This document shows, piece by piece, positions 33,775 through 44,868 of a stretch of DNA of 64,000 nucleotides. How positions within the stretch are numbered: position 1 is the stretch's first letter; the number at the start of each line of letters is the position of its first letter. The stretch comes from Geobacter sp. AOG2 (GTDB lineage Bacteria; Desulfobacterota; Desulfuromonadia; Geobacterales; Pseudopelobacteraceae). Under the pieces are notes generated by a model. That model saw nothing but the letters and a program-made list of their open reading frames with translations, did not search any database and was not told the origin of the DNA. The stretch is from assembly GCF_019972295.1 (NCBI RefSeq), contig NZ_BLJA01000001.1:3255574-3319573 (forward strand), written 5' to 3'. Made by a program: the position numbers and the translations under genes.

Positions 33775-34698
33775 TCAGTCTGCCTTGATTGAGAGTGTTG
33801 CCGAATCGATGATACGTGCCACCAACGCTTCAAAGGAGAGCCCGGCGCCTTTGGCGGCGATCTCCGGTAGGAGCGAGAGGGCGGTCATGCCGGGCAGGGT
33901 GTTGACCTCCAAAACATAACACTCCTCCTGTGCGGTGACGAGCAGGTCCACCCGGCTGTACCCGCTGCATCCCAGTGAACGATGGGCCGCCAGGCCGGTT
34001 TGCAGCGCCTTTTCGTACAATGCCGGGGCCAGGCGTGCCGGGAAAATGTGTTCGGCCATGCCATCGGTATACTTGGCCTCGTAATCGTAGAATTCTCCCT
34101 TTGGGACGATCTCGATGGCGCCGACGGGGCGGTCCTCCAGAATGCCGACCTGCACTTCCTGCCCCTTGATATACTGCTCTACCAGAATCTCGTTGTCGTG
34201 GCGGAAGGCCAGTTCAAGGGCCGGCACCAGCTGTTGCTCCTCCTTGACGATGGAGATCCCCACCGAAGAACCCTCCTGCACCGGCTTGACCACCAGGGGG
34301 AGGCCGAAGGGGAGTTCTGCAAGCCGTACCGTTTCGCCCCTCCGGAAATGGCGGAAGGGAGCCGTCAGGATGCCGCTGGCTGTGAAGGTCTGCTTACTGA
34401 AGAGCTTGTGCATGGCCAAAGCGCTGGCCAAGACCCCAGAACCGGTATAGGGAATTTGCATCAGCTCCAGCAGGCCTTGTATGCAGCCGTCTTCGCCATA
34501 GCGACCGTGCAGGGCGATGAAGGCCGCCCGGACCTCCTCACGTTCAAGTACAGCCGCCAGGTCGCGGCCGACGTCGATGGCCACGGCATCGTACCCCTGG
34601 GCGAGTAGAGCCCGGTGCACGGCGGTGCCGCTGTTCAGAGACACCTCCCGCTCCGCCGAGAGTCCCCCCATCAGGACGCCTATTCTTCTGCCTTTCAT
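33775..34698 (-). CDS. ddl: D-alanine--D-alanine ligase
   Basis: A 307-residue ATP-grasp ligase making the D-Ala-D-Ala dipeptide of the peptidoglycan stem. The N-terminal [19 protein letters not shown], the [25 protein letters not shown] region, the ATP-binding [15 protein letters not shown] and the C-terminal [15 protein letters not shown] are present. The Tyr-type D-Ala site (YTGSG) supports D-Ala rather than D-Lac specificity. The start overlaps the murB stop by four bases. Confidence 0.96.
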   Translation of the reverse strand: MKGRRIGVLMGGLSAEREVSLNSGTAVHRALLAQGYDAVAIDVGRDLAAVLEREEVRAAFIALHGRYGEDGCIQGLLELMQIPYTGSGVLASALAMHKLFSKQTFTASGILTAPFRHFRRGETVRLAELPFGLPLVVKPVQEGSSVGISIVKEEQQLVPALELAFRHDNEILVEQYIKGQEVQVGILEDRPVGAIEIVPKGEFYDYEAKYTDGMAEHIFPARLAPALYEKALQTGLAAHRSLGCSGYSRVDLLVTAQEECYVLEVNTLPGMTALSLLPEIAAKGAGLSFEALVARIIDSATLSIKAD

Positions 34699-35618
34699 GG
34701 TTCCTCTCCTACGATCCTGACCTCTTCCTCAAGCTCGACGCCGGAGGTTTTGAAGACCGCATCCTTGACCCTTTTGGCCAGTTCAAGGAAGTCGGCTGCC
34801 GTTGCCCCACCCCGGTTGATCAGGAAATTGCTATGCATCTCCGACACCTGGGCTCCTCCCACAACGGCGCCGCGCAGGCCGGCCCGGTCAATCAGTCGCC
34901 AGGCGGCCTGGCCGGCAGGGTTCTTGAAAAACGACCCGGCACTGGGAAAACCCACATTGTGCTTTGAACGCCGCAGTTCCGTATCCTTGCGGATCTCCTC
35001 CTCGGTCTCCTGCGGGTCGCATTCGGTGAGCCTGAACAGGGCAGCCAGCACGATCGCCCCTACGGGCAATGTCAGATGACGATAGCCGTAATCCAGTTCC
35101 TCCCTGCGGTACTCGGTAACCGTGTCCCCCAACAGAAGGGTCAGGGATTCCAGCCGCTCCAGGACCCCCGAGCCGTAGGCACCGGCATTCATCTTGACGG
35201 CTCCCCCCACCGTGCCGGGGATGCCGGAGATGTAACCGATGCCCCCCAGGCCCCGTTCCTGGGCGAAGCGCACCAATGCCAGATTCTCCGCCCCGGCTTC
35301 AGCCCGGATCAGCCGCTCACCCACTTCATTGATCCGGTTGAAGCGCGCCAGCGAGATTACCGCTCCCCGAATGCCGCCGTCCCGCACCAGCAGGTTGTAA
35401 CCCCGGCCGATGGCCATCCAGGGTGCCTGATGCTCCTTCAGACTTCGCATCAGTGTCAGCAGGTCGTCCGTGTCCTCCGGTTCTGCGTACAGGTCGGCTG
35501 TCCCTCCCACCTTGAGAGAGGTGTGCTTGCTCATGGCTTCGTCATACAGCACTTGGCCCCGTATGCTGATGTTCCCCAGGTTCAGATCATGCCTCCAGCC
35601 GCTTGACCAACGCCTCAC
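34695..35618 (-). CDS. murB: UDP-N-acetylenolpyruvoylglucosamine reductase
   Basis: A 307-residue FAD enzyme reducing UDP-GlcNAc-enolpyruvate to UDP-MurNAc. [16 protein letters not shown] begins the FAD domain. [34 protein letters not shown] (catalytic Ser) and the C-terminal [19 protein letters not shown] (catalytic Glu region) are conserved. The length fits the type II (Gram-positive-like) group. The start is uncertain: GTG at 35618 overlaps murC by 32 bases, and no ATG gives the full N-terminus. A GGAGG lies just before codons CTG AAC CTG near 35584, so a non-AUG start there is possible. Confidence 0.92.
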   Translation of the reverse strand: MRRWSSGWRHDLNLGNISIRGQVLYDEAMSKHTSLKVGGTADLYAEPEDTDDLLTLMRSLKEHQAPWMAIGRGYNLLVRDGGIRGAVISLARFNRINEVGERLIRAEAGAENLALVRFAQERGLGGIGYISGIPGTVGGAVKMNAGAYGSGVLERLESLTLLLGDTVTEYRREELDYGYRHLTLPVGAIVLAALFRLTECDPQETEEEIRKDTELRRSKHNVGFPSAGSFFKNPAGQAAWRLIDRAGLRGAVVGGAQVSEMHSNFLINRGGATAADFLELAKRVKDAVFKTSGVELEEEVRIVGEEP

Positions 35619-36963
35619 CCTGCTGCCAGATGCTCCCGGCCCCGAGGGTTATGACGATGTCCCCTTCCTTGACGATTCCGGCCAAGTGTTCGGGGATCAA
35701 CTCACGGTCAGCGATATAGGTGACGTCTTTCTGGCCATGGCGCCGGATCTCTTGGGAAAGCCGTTCGGCGTTCGCGCCTTCGATCGGCTGTTCGCCGGCG
35801 GCATACACGTCGGTCAGAACCAGCACGTCGGCGTCGTAGAAAGCAGTGACGAACTCATTGAACAGCTCGTGGGTACGGCTGTAGCGATGGGGCTGGAAGG
35901 CCGCGATGATGCGCCGTTCCGGCCACCCCTGGCGCGCCGCCGCCAGGGTCGCCTTGATCTCGGCCGGGTGGTGCCCGTAGTCGTCCACCACCATAATCCC
36001 GCGGGGTTCTCCCTTGACGGTGAAGCGTCTGCCCACCCCGCCGAAGGCGGCGAAACCCTCCTGGATGGCGGCAAACGGTATGTCCAGTTCCAGAGCCACC
36101 GCAATGCAAGCCATGGCGTTGAGCACGTTATGGGAACCGGGCATGGGAAAGGTAATCTCCCCCAGCCGGTACCCCTTGTAATGGGCCACGAAGGAGGTGC
36201 TGAAACCGTCGTGCCTGACATGGGTGGCGCGGATGTCGGCTTGGGAGGAGAGGCCATAGGTCATATAGCGCTTCTTCACCAGCGGCAGAATTTCGCGGAT
36301 GTTCTTGTCATCCAGGCAGAGCACGGCCAAACCGTAGAACGGCACCTTGTTGATGAACTCCACAAAGGTGTCCTTGATCTCGTCGATGCCGCCGGAATAG
36401 TGGTCCAGATGGTCGGCATCGATATTGGTCACCACGGCGATTGTGGGCGAGAGCACCAGGAAGGAACCGTCCGATTCGTCGGCCTCGGCTACTAGAAACT
36501 GCCCCTGTCCGAGTCGGGCGTTAGTACCGATGGCGTTCAGTTTGCCACCGATGACGATGGTGGGGTCGATGCCGGCATGGCCCAGGATCGAGGCGGCCAT
36601 GGAGGTGGTGGTTGTCTTGCCGTGGGTGCCGGCGATAGCGATGCCGTATTTCATGCGCATCAACTCTGCCAGCATCTCGGCCCGGGGAATGACCGGCACG
36701 TGCAGCCGCTTGGCCTCCACTACCTCGGGATTGTCGTCATGCACGGCCGAGGAGATCACAACCACATCGCTGCTTTTCAGGTTTTCGGCCTTGTGTCCGA
36801 TGCCGATCTCGGCCCCCAGGGAGGCGAGGCGTTCCGTGGTGTCGGAACTGCGCAGGTCGGAACCGGACACTTTGTAGCCCAAGTTGATGAGCACCTCGGC
36901 GATGCCGCTCATGCCGATGCCGCCGATACCGACGAAGTGGATTCTTTCAATTTTTCCGTACAT
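35587..36963 (-). CDS. murC: UDP-N-acetylmuramate--L-alanine ligase
   Basis: A 458-residue Mur ligase adding L-Ala to UDP-MurNAc. [19 protein letters not shown] binds the UDP sugar, the P-loop is [12 protein letters not shown], and [14 protein letters not shown] and FQPHRYSRT are MurC hallmarks. The ATG at 36963 follows AAGGTG; the frame is open 15 codons further upstream, but those lie outside the family start. Confidence 0.97.
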   Translation of the reverse strand: MYGKIERIHFVGIGGIGMSGIAEVLINLGYKVSGSDLRSSDTTERLASLGAEIGIGHKAENLKSSDVVVISSAVHDDNPEVVEAKRLHVPVIPRAEMLAELMRMKYGIAIAGTHGKTTTTSMAASILGHAGIDPTIVIGGKLNAIGTNARLGQGQFLVAEADESDGSFLVLSPTIAVVTNIDADHLDHYSGGIDEIKDTFVEFINKVPFYGLAVLCLDDKNIREILPLVKKRYMTYGLSSQADIRATHVRHDGFSTSFVAHYKGYRLGEITFPMPGSHNVLNAMACIAVALELDIPFAAIQEGFAAFGGVGRRFTVKGEPRGIMVVDDYGHHPAEIKATLAAARQGWPERRIIAAFQPHRYSRTHELFNEFVTAFYDADVLVLTDVYAAGEQPIEGANAERLSQEIRRHGQKDVTYIADRELIPEHLAGIVKEGDIVITLGAGSIWQQGEALVKRLEA

Positions 36964-37029
36964 AATGAACACCTTTTTGCTACAGGGATATGGAGGAAAA
37001 ACAAACACCTAAACCAGCCGTTTTTCGCT

Positions 37030-37075
37030 TTTATGTTTTCCTCTGTGTCTCCGTATCTCTTTGGCAGATTTAATG
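37030..37075. repeat. Family C (CTCTGTG-type) element, copy C2 (right arm only)
   Basis: TTTTCCTCTGTGTCTCCGTA followed by TCTCTTTGGCAGATTTAAT in the murG-murC gap. It matches the right arm of the element at 54.18 kb; no matching left arm was seen. Confidence 0.55.
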
Positions 37076-37084
37076 TTTTTCGAT

Positions 37085-38200
37085 TTATAGTTTCTTCATC
37101 ATCTCGTCCACGATAATTTTAGCCGCGTCCAACCGGGCCAGTCCGAAAGCTAACGCCCCGGCGCGGCGCACCGTCTCGGGGTTCTCGGCCAGCTCGTGGA
37201 TGATTCCGGCCAACCGCTCCCCCGACAACTCCCGTTCCAGCAGCATGAATCCGGCCCCCTTCTTAAGGAATGCCTCCGCATTCCTGCGCTGGTGGTCATC
37301 CACCGCGTGGGGAAAGGGGATGAAGAGGCAGGCCTTGCCGCAAGCTGTCACCTCGGCGATGGTTGTGGCCCCGGCGCGGCAGATTACCAGGTTGGCTGGC
37401 TGGTATGCCGCAGCCATGTCTTGGATGAACGGCATCACGGCAGCATTAAAACCGTGCTTGCGATATGCCGCAGCCACCTCGTCCGCATCCTTTTCGCCGG
37501 TCTGGTGGGTAATCTCCAATCTTGCTGCATAGCGCTCCAGGTGGGGCAGTGCCGCGAGCATGGCCATATTGATGGCGTGGGCCCCCTGGCTGCCGCCGAA
37601 GATGAAGAGGCGAAAGGGTGCATTCTCCTCGCTGTCGCTTTGTTGAAGCGGGATAGTCGCAAGATTGGGGGGATTCTGTCCCGCCACCACGTCCAGAATC
37701 TGCCGCCGCAGCGGGTTGCCGGTCAAGAGCGTCTTATCTGTGGGGAAAAAACGGGTCGACTCGTCCAGGGTAATGAATACCCGATCGGCGAATTTTGCCA
37801 GCAAGCGGTTGGTGAGGCCGGGGATGGCGTTCTGTTCGTGGATGGAGCAGGGTATCTGCATGCCGCGGGCCGCCAGTACCATAGGCAGCGAGGCGTAGCC
37901 CCCCACGCCCAGCACCATGTCGGGGCGCCATTTTTTCAGGATTTTGCGGGATTGAGCGTAACCGTAGAGCATCATCGATAGACCCTTGACCTGGCTCAAG
38001 CCACCCTTGCCGCGAATGCCCGCCGCCGAAATCAGCTCCAACCGGTAACCTGCTGCCGGGACGGCGCGGGCCTCGATACCCCGCTCGGTACCGACGAACA
38101 GCACCTCGTTGGCCGAGTCACGAGCGAGGAATTCCTCGGCTACGGCGATGCCGGGGAAGAGGTGGCCGCCGGTGCCGCCGCCGGCAATCAGCAGTCTCAT
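37085..38200 (-). CDS. murG: Undecaprenyl-PP-MurNAc-pentapeptide GlcNAc transferase
   Basis: A 371-residue GT-B glycosyltransferase (GT28) making lipid II from lipid I at the inner membrane. The N-terminal LLIAGGGTGGHLFPGIAVAEEF and the C-terminal UDP-GlcNAc site (FGGSQGAHAIN; VICRAGATTIAEVTACGKACLFIPFP) are intact. The start overlaps the ftsW stop (ATGA). Confidence 0.96.
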   Translation of the reverse strand: MRLLIAGGGTGGHLFPGIAVAEEFLARDSANEVLFVGTERGIEARAVPAAGYRLELISAAGIRGKGGLSQVKGLSMMLYGYAQSRKILKKWRPDMVLGVGGYASLPMVLAARGMQIPCSIHEQNAIPGLTNRLLAKFADRVFITLDESTRFFPTDKTLLTGNPLRRQILDVVAGQNPPNLATIPLQQSDSEENAPFRLFIFGGSQGAHAINMAMLAALPHLERYAARLEITHQTGEKDADEVAAAYRKHGFNAAVMPFIQDMAAAYQPANLVICRAGATTIAEVTACGKACLFIPFPHAVDDHQRRNAEAFLKKGAGFMLLERELSGERLAGIIHELAENPETVRRAGALAFGLARLDAAKIIVDEMMKKL

Positions 38201-39321
38201 GGCTCCTCCTTCAGGTTGATGGCCGAGATTTTCAGTCCCGAGGAGATATTGAGCAGAATACCCACGGCGAACAGACTGATCAGGAGCGAACTACCGCCGT
38301 AGCTGATAAAGGGAAGCGCCAGCCCCTTGGTGGGGAGCAGGCCGGTCACGACCCCCATGTTGACCGTGGCCTCGATGCCGAACAGTACGGCGATCCCTAG
38401 GGCCAGGAAGCGGCCGAAGGTGTCGGGCGCGGCCACGGCGATGCGCATGGCGCGCTGTACCAGCAGGAAGAACATGCCGATGATCACCATAACCCCTAGA
38501 AACCCCAGCTCTTCGCCCACTACGGATAGGATGAAGTCGGTGTGGGCCTCGGGCAAATAGAACAGTTTCTGTTTTCCTTCGCCCAGTCCCTGGCCGAAGA
38601 CACCCCCGGTCCCCAGGGCCAGCCAGGATTGGATGATCTGAAAGCCCTTCCCCTCCGGGTCGCTCCAAGGGTTGAGAAACGCTTCCATGCGTCCCCGATG
38701 GTAGCCCCTGCTTAATTTGTACATCAGAAACGGCATGGCCAACAGCAGCATGGAGAAGATATACACCAACCGTGTGCCGGCTGCAAAGAGCATCACCATG
38801 GCTACGAACGCCAGGGTCAGGGCACCCCCCAGGTCCGGCTGGAGTACCAGGAAGCCGATCAGGAACACGAGCACAATCATGTAGGGGATGAAACCGGCAG
38901 TCAGGGATTTGACCTTGTCCTGCTTTTTGTCCAGGGAATAGGCCATGTACATGATCAGGGCCAGCTTGGCCATCTCCGACGGTTGCAGGTTGAAGCCGGG
39001 CAGTTTGATCCAGCGTGACGAGCCGCCTGCCTTGCCGCCGATGCCCGGTATCAGCACCAGAGCGAGTAGTACCAGGCAAAGCAGGAGCCCCGGCACGGCC
39101 ACCCGTTTCCATGTGTGGTAATCGACCCGCATCACTAGCAGCATGATGCCAAAACCCAAAAGGGCGAACAGCCCCTGGCGCTTGAGAAAGAAGAAGCCGT
39201 CGTGGAACCGCTTTGCAGCCATAACCGACGACGCCGAATAGACCATGACCACCCCGAAGCAGGTCAGAGCAATGGCCATCAACATGATCACGAGGTCGTA
39301 TTCGTCGAGTTTCTTGAACAT
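38197..39321 (-). CDS. ftsW: Lipid II glycosyltransferase FtsW (SEDS family)
   Basis: A 374-residue polytopic SEDS protein, the septal peptidoglycan polymerase partner of FtsI. About ten membrane helices are visible. SEDS motifs include IKLPGFNLQPSEMAKLALI, LQPDLGGALTLAFVAM, SWLALGTGGVFGQGLGEGKQK, LPEAHTDFILSVVGEELGF and the C-terminal GLALPFISYGGSSLL. One base separates it from murD. Confidence 0.95.
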   Translation of the reverse strand: MFKKLDEYDLVIMLMAIALTCFGVVMVYSASSVMAAKRFHDGFFFLKRQGLFALLGFGIMLLVMRVDYHTWKRVAVPGLLLCLVLLALVLIPGIGGKAGGSSRWIKLPGFNLQPSEMAKLALIMYMAYSLDKKQDKVKSLTAGFIPYMIVLVFLIGFLVLQPDLGGALTLAFVAMVMLFAAGTRLVYIFSMLLLAMPFLMYKLSRGYHRGRMEAFLNPWSDPEGKGFQIIQSWLALGTGGVFGQGLGEGKQKLFYLPEAHTDFILSVVGEELGFLGVMVIIGMFFLLVQRAMRIAVAAPDTFGRFLALGIAVLFGIEATVNMGVVTGLLPTKGLALPFISYGGSSLLISLFAVGILLNISSGLKISAINLKEEP

Positions 39322-39322
39322 G

Positions 39323-40663
39323 TTAGAGCCTCTTCACCGCGGCAATATACCGTTCTGCCCGCTCCTCGTAGTCGCGGAACATGTCGAAGCTGGAGCAGGC
39401 CGGTGACATGAGGACGATTCCACCCGGCTCCGTGATGTGGCCCGCCAGAGTCACCGCCTCCTCCAGCGTTGTAGCCAGGCGGGTATCGGTCAGGTGCCCC
39501 AGTTCGGCCTGCATGCGGCCGGCGGCCTCGCCGATCAGGACCAGATGCCGTACCCGCTCCTTCACCAAGAGCGCCAGGGGGGTATAGGAACCTCCCTTGT
39601 CCTTGCCTCCCGCGATCAGGGTGATATTATCGAAGCTCTCCAAGGCCTTCTCCACGCTGCCCACATTGGTGGCTTTGCTGTCCTCGTAGTAGCGGACACC
39701 GTTCACCTCTGCTACGAACTCCATGCGGTGATGCAGCGCCGTGAATCCCTGCACGGCTTCGAAGCTGTCGTCCGGGCGGCAGCCCGAGAGCAGTGCACAG
39801 GCCAGGGCGGCCATAATGTTTTCCAGATTGTGTACCCCCTGGAGGCGTATGGCGTTGGTGGGGAAGCACTCTTCCCGGCCATTGTGGCGGTAGACGATTA
39901 CGCCGTCCCTGTGGAATATCCCTTCCGCCAACTCCTGCCTGCGACTGAAGGGGAATAACTGTGCCTTCAGCCCTTGGGCGTATTTCCAGACCAACTCATC
40001 ATCCCGGTTGACCACGGCAAAGTTCGACTCATCCTGATTTTTGAAGATGCGTAGCTTGGCGTCGATATACTCCTGATAGTCAGCATAGCGGTCCAGGTGG
40101 TCCTCGCTCAAGTTCAGGAGGACCGCCACCTGGGGACGAAAGGCGGTGATCCATTCCAGTTGGAACGAACTGATTTCCGCAACGACCTGGTCCACCAGCT
40201 CGCCCGACTCTAGCAGCTCGATCAGCGGGTTGCCGATATTCCCACCCACAAAGGTACGGTAGCCGTTGGCCTTGAAGATTTCGCCGGCCAGGGTCGTGGT
40301 GGTGGTCTTGCCGTTGGTTCCGGTGATGGCCACCAACGGTACGTCGATGAAACGCGCGGCCAGTTCGATCTCGCTGACGATCTCCCGATCAGCGGCCTTG
40401 GCCTTCACCAGCAGGGGGTGGTCCTGGGGGACGCCGGGGGAGACCACTATCAGGTCTGCGCCGGTGAAGTCACCCTCATCATGGCGTCCCAGCACTTTCC
40501 TGATATTCCAGGCCGCCAACTGTGCCAGTTGGGGAAGCAGAACCGCCTCATCGTGCATGTCGGTCACGGTGACGCGGGCACCTCTCCCGGCCAGAAAACG
40601 GGCGCAGGCCACGCCGGTTTTGGCTAGGCCGACGACGAGAATATTTTTATTGTTCAGTTCCAT
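39323..40663 (-). CDS. murD: UDP-N-acetylmuramoylalanine--D-glutamate ligase
   Basis: A 446-residue Mur ligase adding D-Glu. The N-terminal [18 protein letters not shown]-loop [49 protein letters not shown] and [12 protein letters not shown] are characteristic. The gap to mraY upstream (191 bases) holds a family C repeat. Confidence 0.97.
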   Translation of the reverse strand: MELNNKNILVVGLAKTGVACARFLAGRGARVTVTDMHDEAVLLPQLAQLAAWNIRKVLGRHDEGDFTGADLIVVSPGVPQDHPLLVKAKAADREIVSEIELAARFIDVPLVAITGTNGKTTTTTLAGEIFKANGYRTFVGGNIGNPLIELLESGELVDQVVAEISSFQLEWITAFRPQVAVLLNLSEDHLDRYADYQEYIDAKLRIFKNQDESNFAVVNRDDELVWKYAQGLKAQLFPFSRRQELAEGIFHRDGVIVYRHNGREECFPTNAIRLQGVHNLENIMAALACALLSGCRPDDSFEAVQGFTALHHRMEFVAEVNGVRYYEDSKATNVGSVEKALESFDNITLIAGGKDKGGSYTPLALLVKERVRHLVLIGEAAGRMQAELGHLTDTRLATTLEEAVTLAGHITEPGGIVLMSPACSSFDMFRDYEERAERYIAAVKRL

Positions 40664-40680
40664 AGTTAAACCTTCATTTT

Positions 40681-40850
40681 ACTACGGAGCCACAGAGGCT
40701 CGGAACAAGTCATTTTATAAGTCTATGTTCTTCTTGTCTCTTAAACGCTGATAGTAATTCGTTCATCTCAACATAAGCTATCATGTGTTCAACAGAGGGC
40801 TTTCCCGTGCATTTCTCTGCGCCTCTGTGGCTCCGTGGCAAAGTTGAATT
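40681..40850. repeat. Family C (CTCTGTG-type) inverted element, copy C3
   Basis: Left arm ACTACGGAGCCACAGAGGCT and right arm CTCTGCGCCTCTGTGGCTCC with GTGGCAAAG after it, separated by ~110 AT-rich bases. It fills the gap between mraY and murD inside the dcw operon. No gene lies in it. Confidence 0.6.
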
Positions 40851-40854
40851 GAAT

Positions 40855-41931
40855 CTAGCGCATCTTCAACGTCGAGATCGCCACCAGCGCCAGGATGATG
40901 GTGATGATCCAGAAGCGCACAATGATCTTGGGTTCCGCTACCCCTTTCAACTCAAAATGGTGGTGGATCGGCGCCATGCGGAAGATGCGTTTTCCCCGGT
41001 ATTTGTAGGAGCCGACCTGGAAGATGACTGACAACGCTTCGACCACGAATACACCCCCCACGATCACCAGCAGGATTTCCTGCTTGGTCAGCACGGCGAT
41101 GACGCCCAGAGTGCCGCCTAGAGACAGGGAGCCCACATCGCCCATAAAGACCTCGGCCGGGTAGGAGTTGTACCAGAGAAAGCCGAGGCCGGCGCCCACC
41201 ATGGCGCCGCACATGACGGCCAACTCGCCCGCCCCCGGCACCCGGGGGACCTGCAGGTAGGCCGATAGGGTGGCGTGACCGGCAATATAGGCAAAGAGCA
41301 TGTAGGTGGCGGCATTGATGGCCACCGGACCGATGGCCAGGCCGTCCAGGCCATCGGTCAGGTTGACGGCATTACTGGCGCCCACAATCACGATGGTCAC
41401 GAACGGGATGAAGTATATCCACAGGTCGGGGTGGAAACGTTTGAAGAAGGGGAAGTAGAGTTCCTCGTTGAAGCCCGGTTTAAGGAACAGGAACACGGCC
41501 ACCGCTCCGGCCAAGAGCACCTGCCAGAACATCTTCTGGCGAGGCGAAAGCCCCTTGGTATTCTTCTCCACCACCTTCTTGTAATCGTCCACGAATCCAA
41601 TCACTCCGTAGCCAATGGTGATGAACAGGGCCGCCCAGATATACTGGTTGGATAGGTCGGCCCACAAGAGTGTCGGGATGACGATGGCGGACAGGATCAT
41701 CACCCCACCCATGGTGGGGGTGCCCTGTTTTTGCAGATGGGACTCCGGGCCGTCGGTACGGATCACCTGGCGGGCCTGCAGACTCTCAAGCTTGCGGATG
41801 ATCCAGGGACCGAGCACGAAGCAGACCACCAGCGCCGTGATCATGGCATAGATGGTGCGGAAGGTCAGGTATCTGAATATATTGAATAATTTTACGTTGG
41901 CCGCCAACGGGTAAAAGATGTGATAGAGCAT
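40855..41931 (-). CDS. mraY: Phospho-N-acetylmuramoyl-pentapeptide transferase
   Basis: A 358-residue, ten-helix enzyme transferring phospho-MurNAc-pentapeptide to undecaprenyl phosphate (lipid I). Signatures: [13 protein letters not shown], the Asp-rich [22 protein letters not shown] and [12 protein letters not shown]. Three bases after murF. Confidence 0.97.
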   Translation of the reverse strand: MLYHIFYPLAANVKLFNIFRYLTFRTIYAMITALVVCFVLGPWIIRKLESLQARQVIRTDGPESHLQKQGTPTMGGVMILSAIVIPTLLWADLSNQYIWAALFITIGYGVIGFVDDYKKVVEKNTKGLSPRQKMFWQVLLAGAVAVFLFLKPGFNEELYFPFFKRFHPDLWIYFIPFVTIVIVGASNAVNLTDGLDGLAIGPVAINAATYMLFAYIAGHATLSAYLQVPRVPGAGELAVMCGAMVGAGLGFLWYNSYPAEVFMGDVGSLSLGGTLGVIAVLTKQEILLVIVGGVFVVEALSVIFQVGSYKYRGKRIFRMAPIHHHFELKGVAEPKIIVRFWIITIILALVAISTLKMR

Positions 41932-41934
41932 GGT

Positions 41935-43329
41935 TTATCCTTTTTCTTTCTGTGACAGGTATTGCCTCAGGATAGTTGCCGTCCGTTCCATGGCCATGCC
42001 CCGGGAGCCCTTGAGAACAACCACATCGCCGGGCAGAAGGGATTGTATCACCAGTGCGCCGAGCTCGTCGTGGCCTTGGCCGCACCGGACCGAGTCGGGT
42101 GCCAGACCTGCCTGGATGGCTGCCTGGGCGGCATGACGGCTCATCAGGCTGCCGAGCAGAAAGAGCCGGTCCACGTTTCGCCCTGCGACCGCACCGACCC
42201 CCTCGTGGGCCTCGGCTTCGTGTTCGCCCAACTCCAGCATGTCCCCCAGTATGGCGACCCGGTGTCCCGCGGGGGCAATCTGAACCAGTGTTTCCAGGGC
42301 CGCTTTCATGGAGGCCGGATTGGCATTGTAGCTGTCGTCCACCAGGGTGACCTCTCCGACCTGCTCCAGTTGGAAACGCCCTCTGTACGGTCTGAATGCG
42401 GCGAGTCCTTCCTTGATGATGGCAAGCGGCACGCTGTCCAGCAAGGCCGCTGTGGCTGCCAGGGCGTTTGAGACGTTGTGCAGGCCGAATGCCCTGAGAT
42501 GCACCTGAATCTCCCCCTTGGGAGTGACAATCTGGAATGATTCCCCTTCCAGTCCCAGGTGCTCGATCTCCTTGGCCCGTACTTCCCCACGGCTGATGCC
42601 GAAGCTGATGCGCCGGGCCGAAGCGTTCTGCCCCAGGCTGCTGACCCGGGAATCGTCGCCGTTTACCACAGCCAGACCGCCGTCGCTGACGCGGTGGAGC
42701 AGTTCTCCCTTGGCGCTGGCCACGGCCTCGACCGTGCCCATGCTCTGCAGGTGCGCCGGCAGGGCATTCAACACGATGCCGGTACGGGGCCGGGCGATTT
42801 CGGCCAAGCGGTCGATCTCGCCCGGTTCGCTCATGCCCATCTCCAGTACCGCCCATTGGTGTTCCGGCCTCAGGCGAAACAGCATTTGGGGCACGCCGAT
42901 CAGGTTGTTGAGGTTTCCCTCGGTTTTCAGACCCGGTCCGGTCTTTTCCAGTATGGTGGCCAGCATTTCCTTGGTGGTGGTTTTGCCGTTGCTGCCGGTC
43001 ACGGCGATAACCGGTATGTCGAAGCGCTGCCGGTAGGCCGCGGCCAGATCGCCCAGCGCCCGCAGTGTCTCCTTGACAACAACGCCGGTGCACCCGGCCG
43101 GGAGCGCATGATGGGCAAACCATTTTTCTTCGGCCAGTACCGTGGTTATGCCTTTAGCGGTTACTTCAACGATAAAGTCGTGACCATCGAAGCGGTCCCC
43201 CCTGAGCGGCACGAACAGCTCGCCCGGCGCAACGCTACGCGAATCGGTGGACACGGCAGTTACGCTGCCTTCCCTGCTGCCCGCGACGCGGCCACCGGTA
43301 GCGGCGGCTATCTCTGCTACGGTAAACAT
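41935..43329 (-). CDS. murF: UDP-MurNAc-tripeptide--D-Ala-D-Ala ligase
   Basis: A 464-residue Mur ligase adding D-Ala-D-Ala. TDSRSVAPGELFVPLRGDRFDGHDF, the P-loop AVTGSNGKTTTKEMLA, EMGMSEPGEIDRL and DDSYNANPASMKAAL (MurF signature) are all present. Directly abuts murE. Confidence 0.96.
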   Translation of the reverse strand: MFTVAEIAAATGGRVAGSREGSVTAVSTDSRSVAPGELFVPLRGDRFDGHDFIVEVTAKGITTVLAEEKWFAHHALPAGCTGVVVKETLRALGDLAAAYRQRFDIPVIAVTGSNGKTTTKEMLATILEKTGPGLKTEGNLNNLIGVPQMLFRLRPEHQWAVLEMGMSEPGEIDRLAEIARPRTGIVLNALPAHLQSMGTVEAVASAKGELLHRVSDGGLAVVNGDDSRVSSLGQNASARRISFGISRGEVRAKEIEHLGLEGESFQIVTPKGEIQVHLRAFGLHNVSNALAATAALLDSVPLAIIKEGLAAFRPYRGRFQLEQVGEVTLVDDSYNANPASMKAALETLVQIAPAGHRVAILGDMLELGEHEAEAHEGVGAVAGRNVDRLFLLGSLMSRHAAQAAIQAGLAPDSVRCGQGHDELGALVIQSLLPGDVVVLKGSRGMAMERTATILRQYLSQKEKG

Positions 43330-44859
43330 CTAGGCTGTTTTCTCCCCGAATGCCGCGGCGGCCTCCTCGCGGTCGTCAAAGTGGTGTTTGGTCGTACCGA
43401 TGATCTGGTAATCCTCATGACCCTTCCCGGCCAGGAGTAGGATGTCTCCCGGCTGCGCCATGCTTGCTGCCAGACGGATTGCTTCACGGCGGTTTTCCAA
43501 CATGACGAAGCCCTTCTCGTCGAATGTCGCCTGGGCCGCCAGCTCCCCGTGTGTATATTCCCGTATGTTGAGTGGCGTGATGCCGGCCCTGACTTGGGCA
43601 AGTATGGCGAGCGGGTCCTCGGTCCGGGGGTTGTCCGAGGTGGCGATGGCCAGGTCGCTCATCTCCGCGGCGATCTTCCCCATGATGGGGCGTTTTCCCG
43701 GATCGCGGTCTCCGCCGCAGCCGAAGACGGTAATGATGCGGGCGGTCGCTATCTCTTTCAGGGTTGCAAGTACGTTATGCAGGGCGTCGCCGGTATGGGC
43801 GTAGTCAACCAGACAGGTGATGCCGAAGTTATTGTCAACCCGCTCCATGCGGCCCGGAACTGTGGCGTGTCCCTCGATGCCGGCTTTGATGGCTGTGAGC
43901 GGCAGGTCTAGCGCGATGCCGGCTGCCACGGCCGCCAGGATGTTGGAAAGGTTGAAGCGTCCCAGCAGTTTGGAGGTAAATGGAAATTCACCCTTGGGTG
44001 TCTTCAGGGTCCCGCTGATCCCGTTGACGGTGATGGCCACTTCCACCGGCCGCACGTCGCCGGGATGATCTATCCCGTAACCGATCACAGGGCAGGCGGC
44101 TCGTTCAGCTATCTGGGGGCCATAGTCGTCATCTAGGTTGATCACGGCCCTGCGGCGCGGTTTGGCCGCGGTTGGCTGCAACAATTCGGTAAAGAGGCGC
44201 TGCTTGGCGTGCAGGTACTGCTCCATGCTGCCGTGATAATCCAAATGGTCGCGGGTCAGGTTGCTAAAGATCCCCACATCGAAATGACAGCCATCGGCCC
44301 GTTTCTGCTCCAGGGCGTGGGATGAAACCTCCATCACGAAGGCTTTGGCGCCGGCATCGGCCAATTGGCGGAAAGCGGCCTGTAATTCAGTGGATTCGGG
44401 CGTGGTATGGGAGGCCACGATGGTGGTTGCGCCGAAGCGGTAGCTGATGGTGCCGAGCACCGCTGCCGGCAGGCCCGCCGCCCCCAAGACCGCCTCGATC
44501 AGGTAGGTTGTTGTTGTCTTGCCGTTCGTGCCGGTAATGCCGATGAGCGGCCGGTCCGCGGTGGGGTCGCCGTAGAACGCCGCCGCCATGCGGGCCATGG
44601 CGGGACGGCCGTCCGTTACCATGACCCAGGGGATGCAGGTAGGGGCGCAGGCGGTATCTTCCAGCACCACCGCGGAGGCGCCGGCCTCAACCGCCTGTGG
44701 GATGAAACGGTGACCATCGGCCGCCACGCCTCGTAGTGCAAAGAAAATCGTGCCAGGCTTGATCTGACGCGAGTCGCAACTCAAGGCAGTGATCTCGGTC
44801 GCTCCGCTGCCGTGGAGTTCTGCGTCAGGTACCGAGGCGATGATGTGGGAAAGTATCAT
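43330..44859 (-). CDS. murE: UDP-MurNAc-tripeptide synthetase (meso-diaminopimelate type)
   Basis: A 509-residue Mur ligase. SCDSRQIKPGTIFFALRG and [16 protein letters not shown] (P-loop) identify it. The C-terminal TSDNPRTEDP holds the DNPR motif that selects meso-diaminopimelate. The ATG at 44859 follows GGAG (44866-44869). This ribosome site lies directly beside the T run of the hairpin that follows ftsI. Confidence 0.95.
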   Translation of the reverse strand: MILSHIIASVPDAELHGSGATEITALSCDSRQIKPGTIFFALRGVAADGHRFIPQAVEAGASAVVLEDTACAPTCIPWVMVTDGRPAMARMAAAFYGDPTADRPLIGITGTNGKTTTTYLIEAVLGAAGLPAAVLGTISYRFGATTIVASHTTPESTELQAAFRQLADAGAKAFVMEVSSHALEQKRADGCHFDVGIFSNLTRDHLDYHGSMEQYLHAKQRLFTELLQPTAAKPRRRAVINLDDDYGPQIAERAACPVIGYGIDHPGDVRPVEVAITVNGISGTLKTPKGEFPFTSKLLGRFNLSNILAAVAAGIALDLPLTAIKAGIEGHATVPGRMERVDNNFGITCLVDYAHTGDALHNVLATLKEIATARIITVFGCGGDRDPGKRPIMGKIAAEMSDLAIATSDNPRTEDPLAILAQVRAGITPLNIREYTHGELAAQATFDEKGFVMLENRREAIRLAASMAQPGDILLLAGKGHEDYQIIGTTKHHFDDREEAAAAFGEKTA

Positions 44860-44868
44860 GCTATTCTC

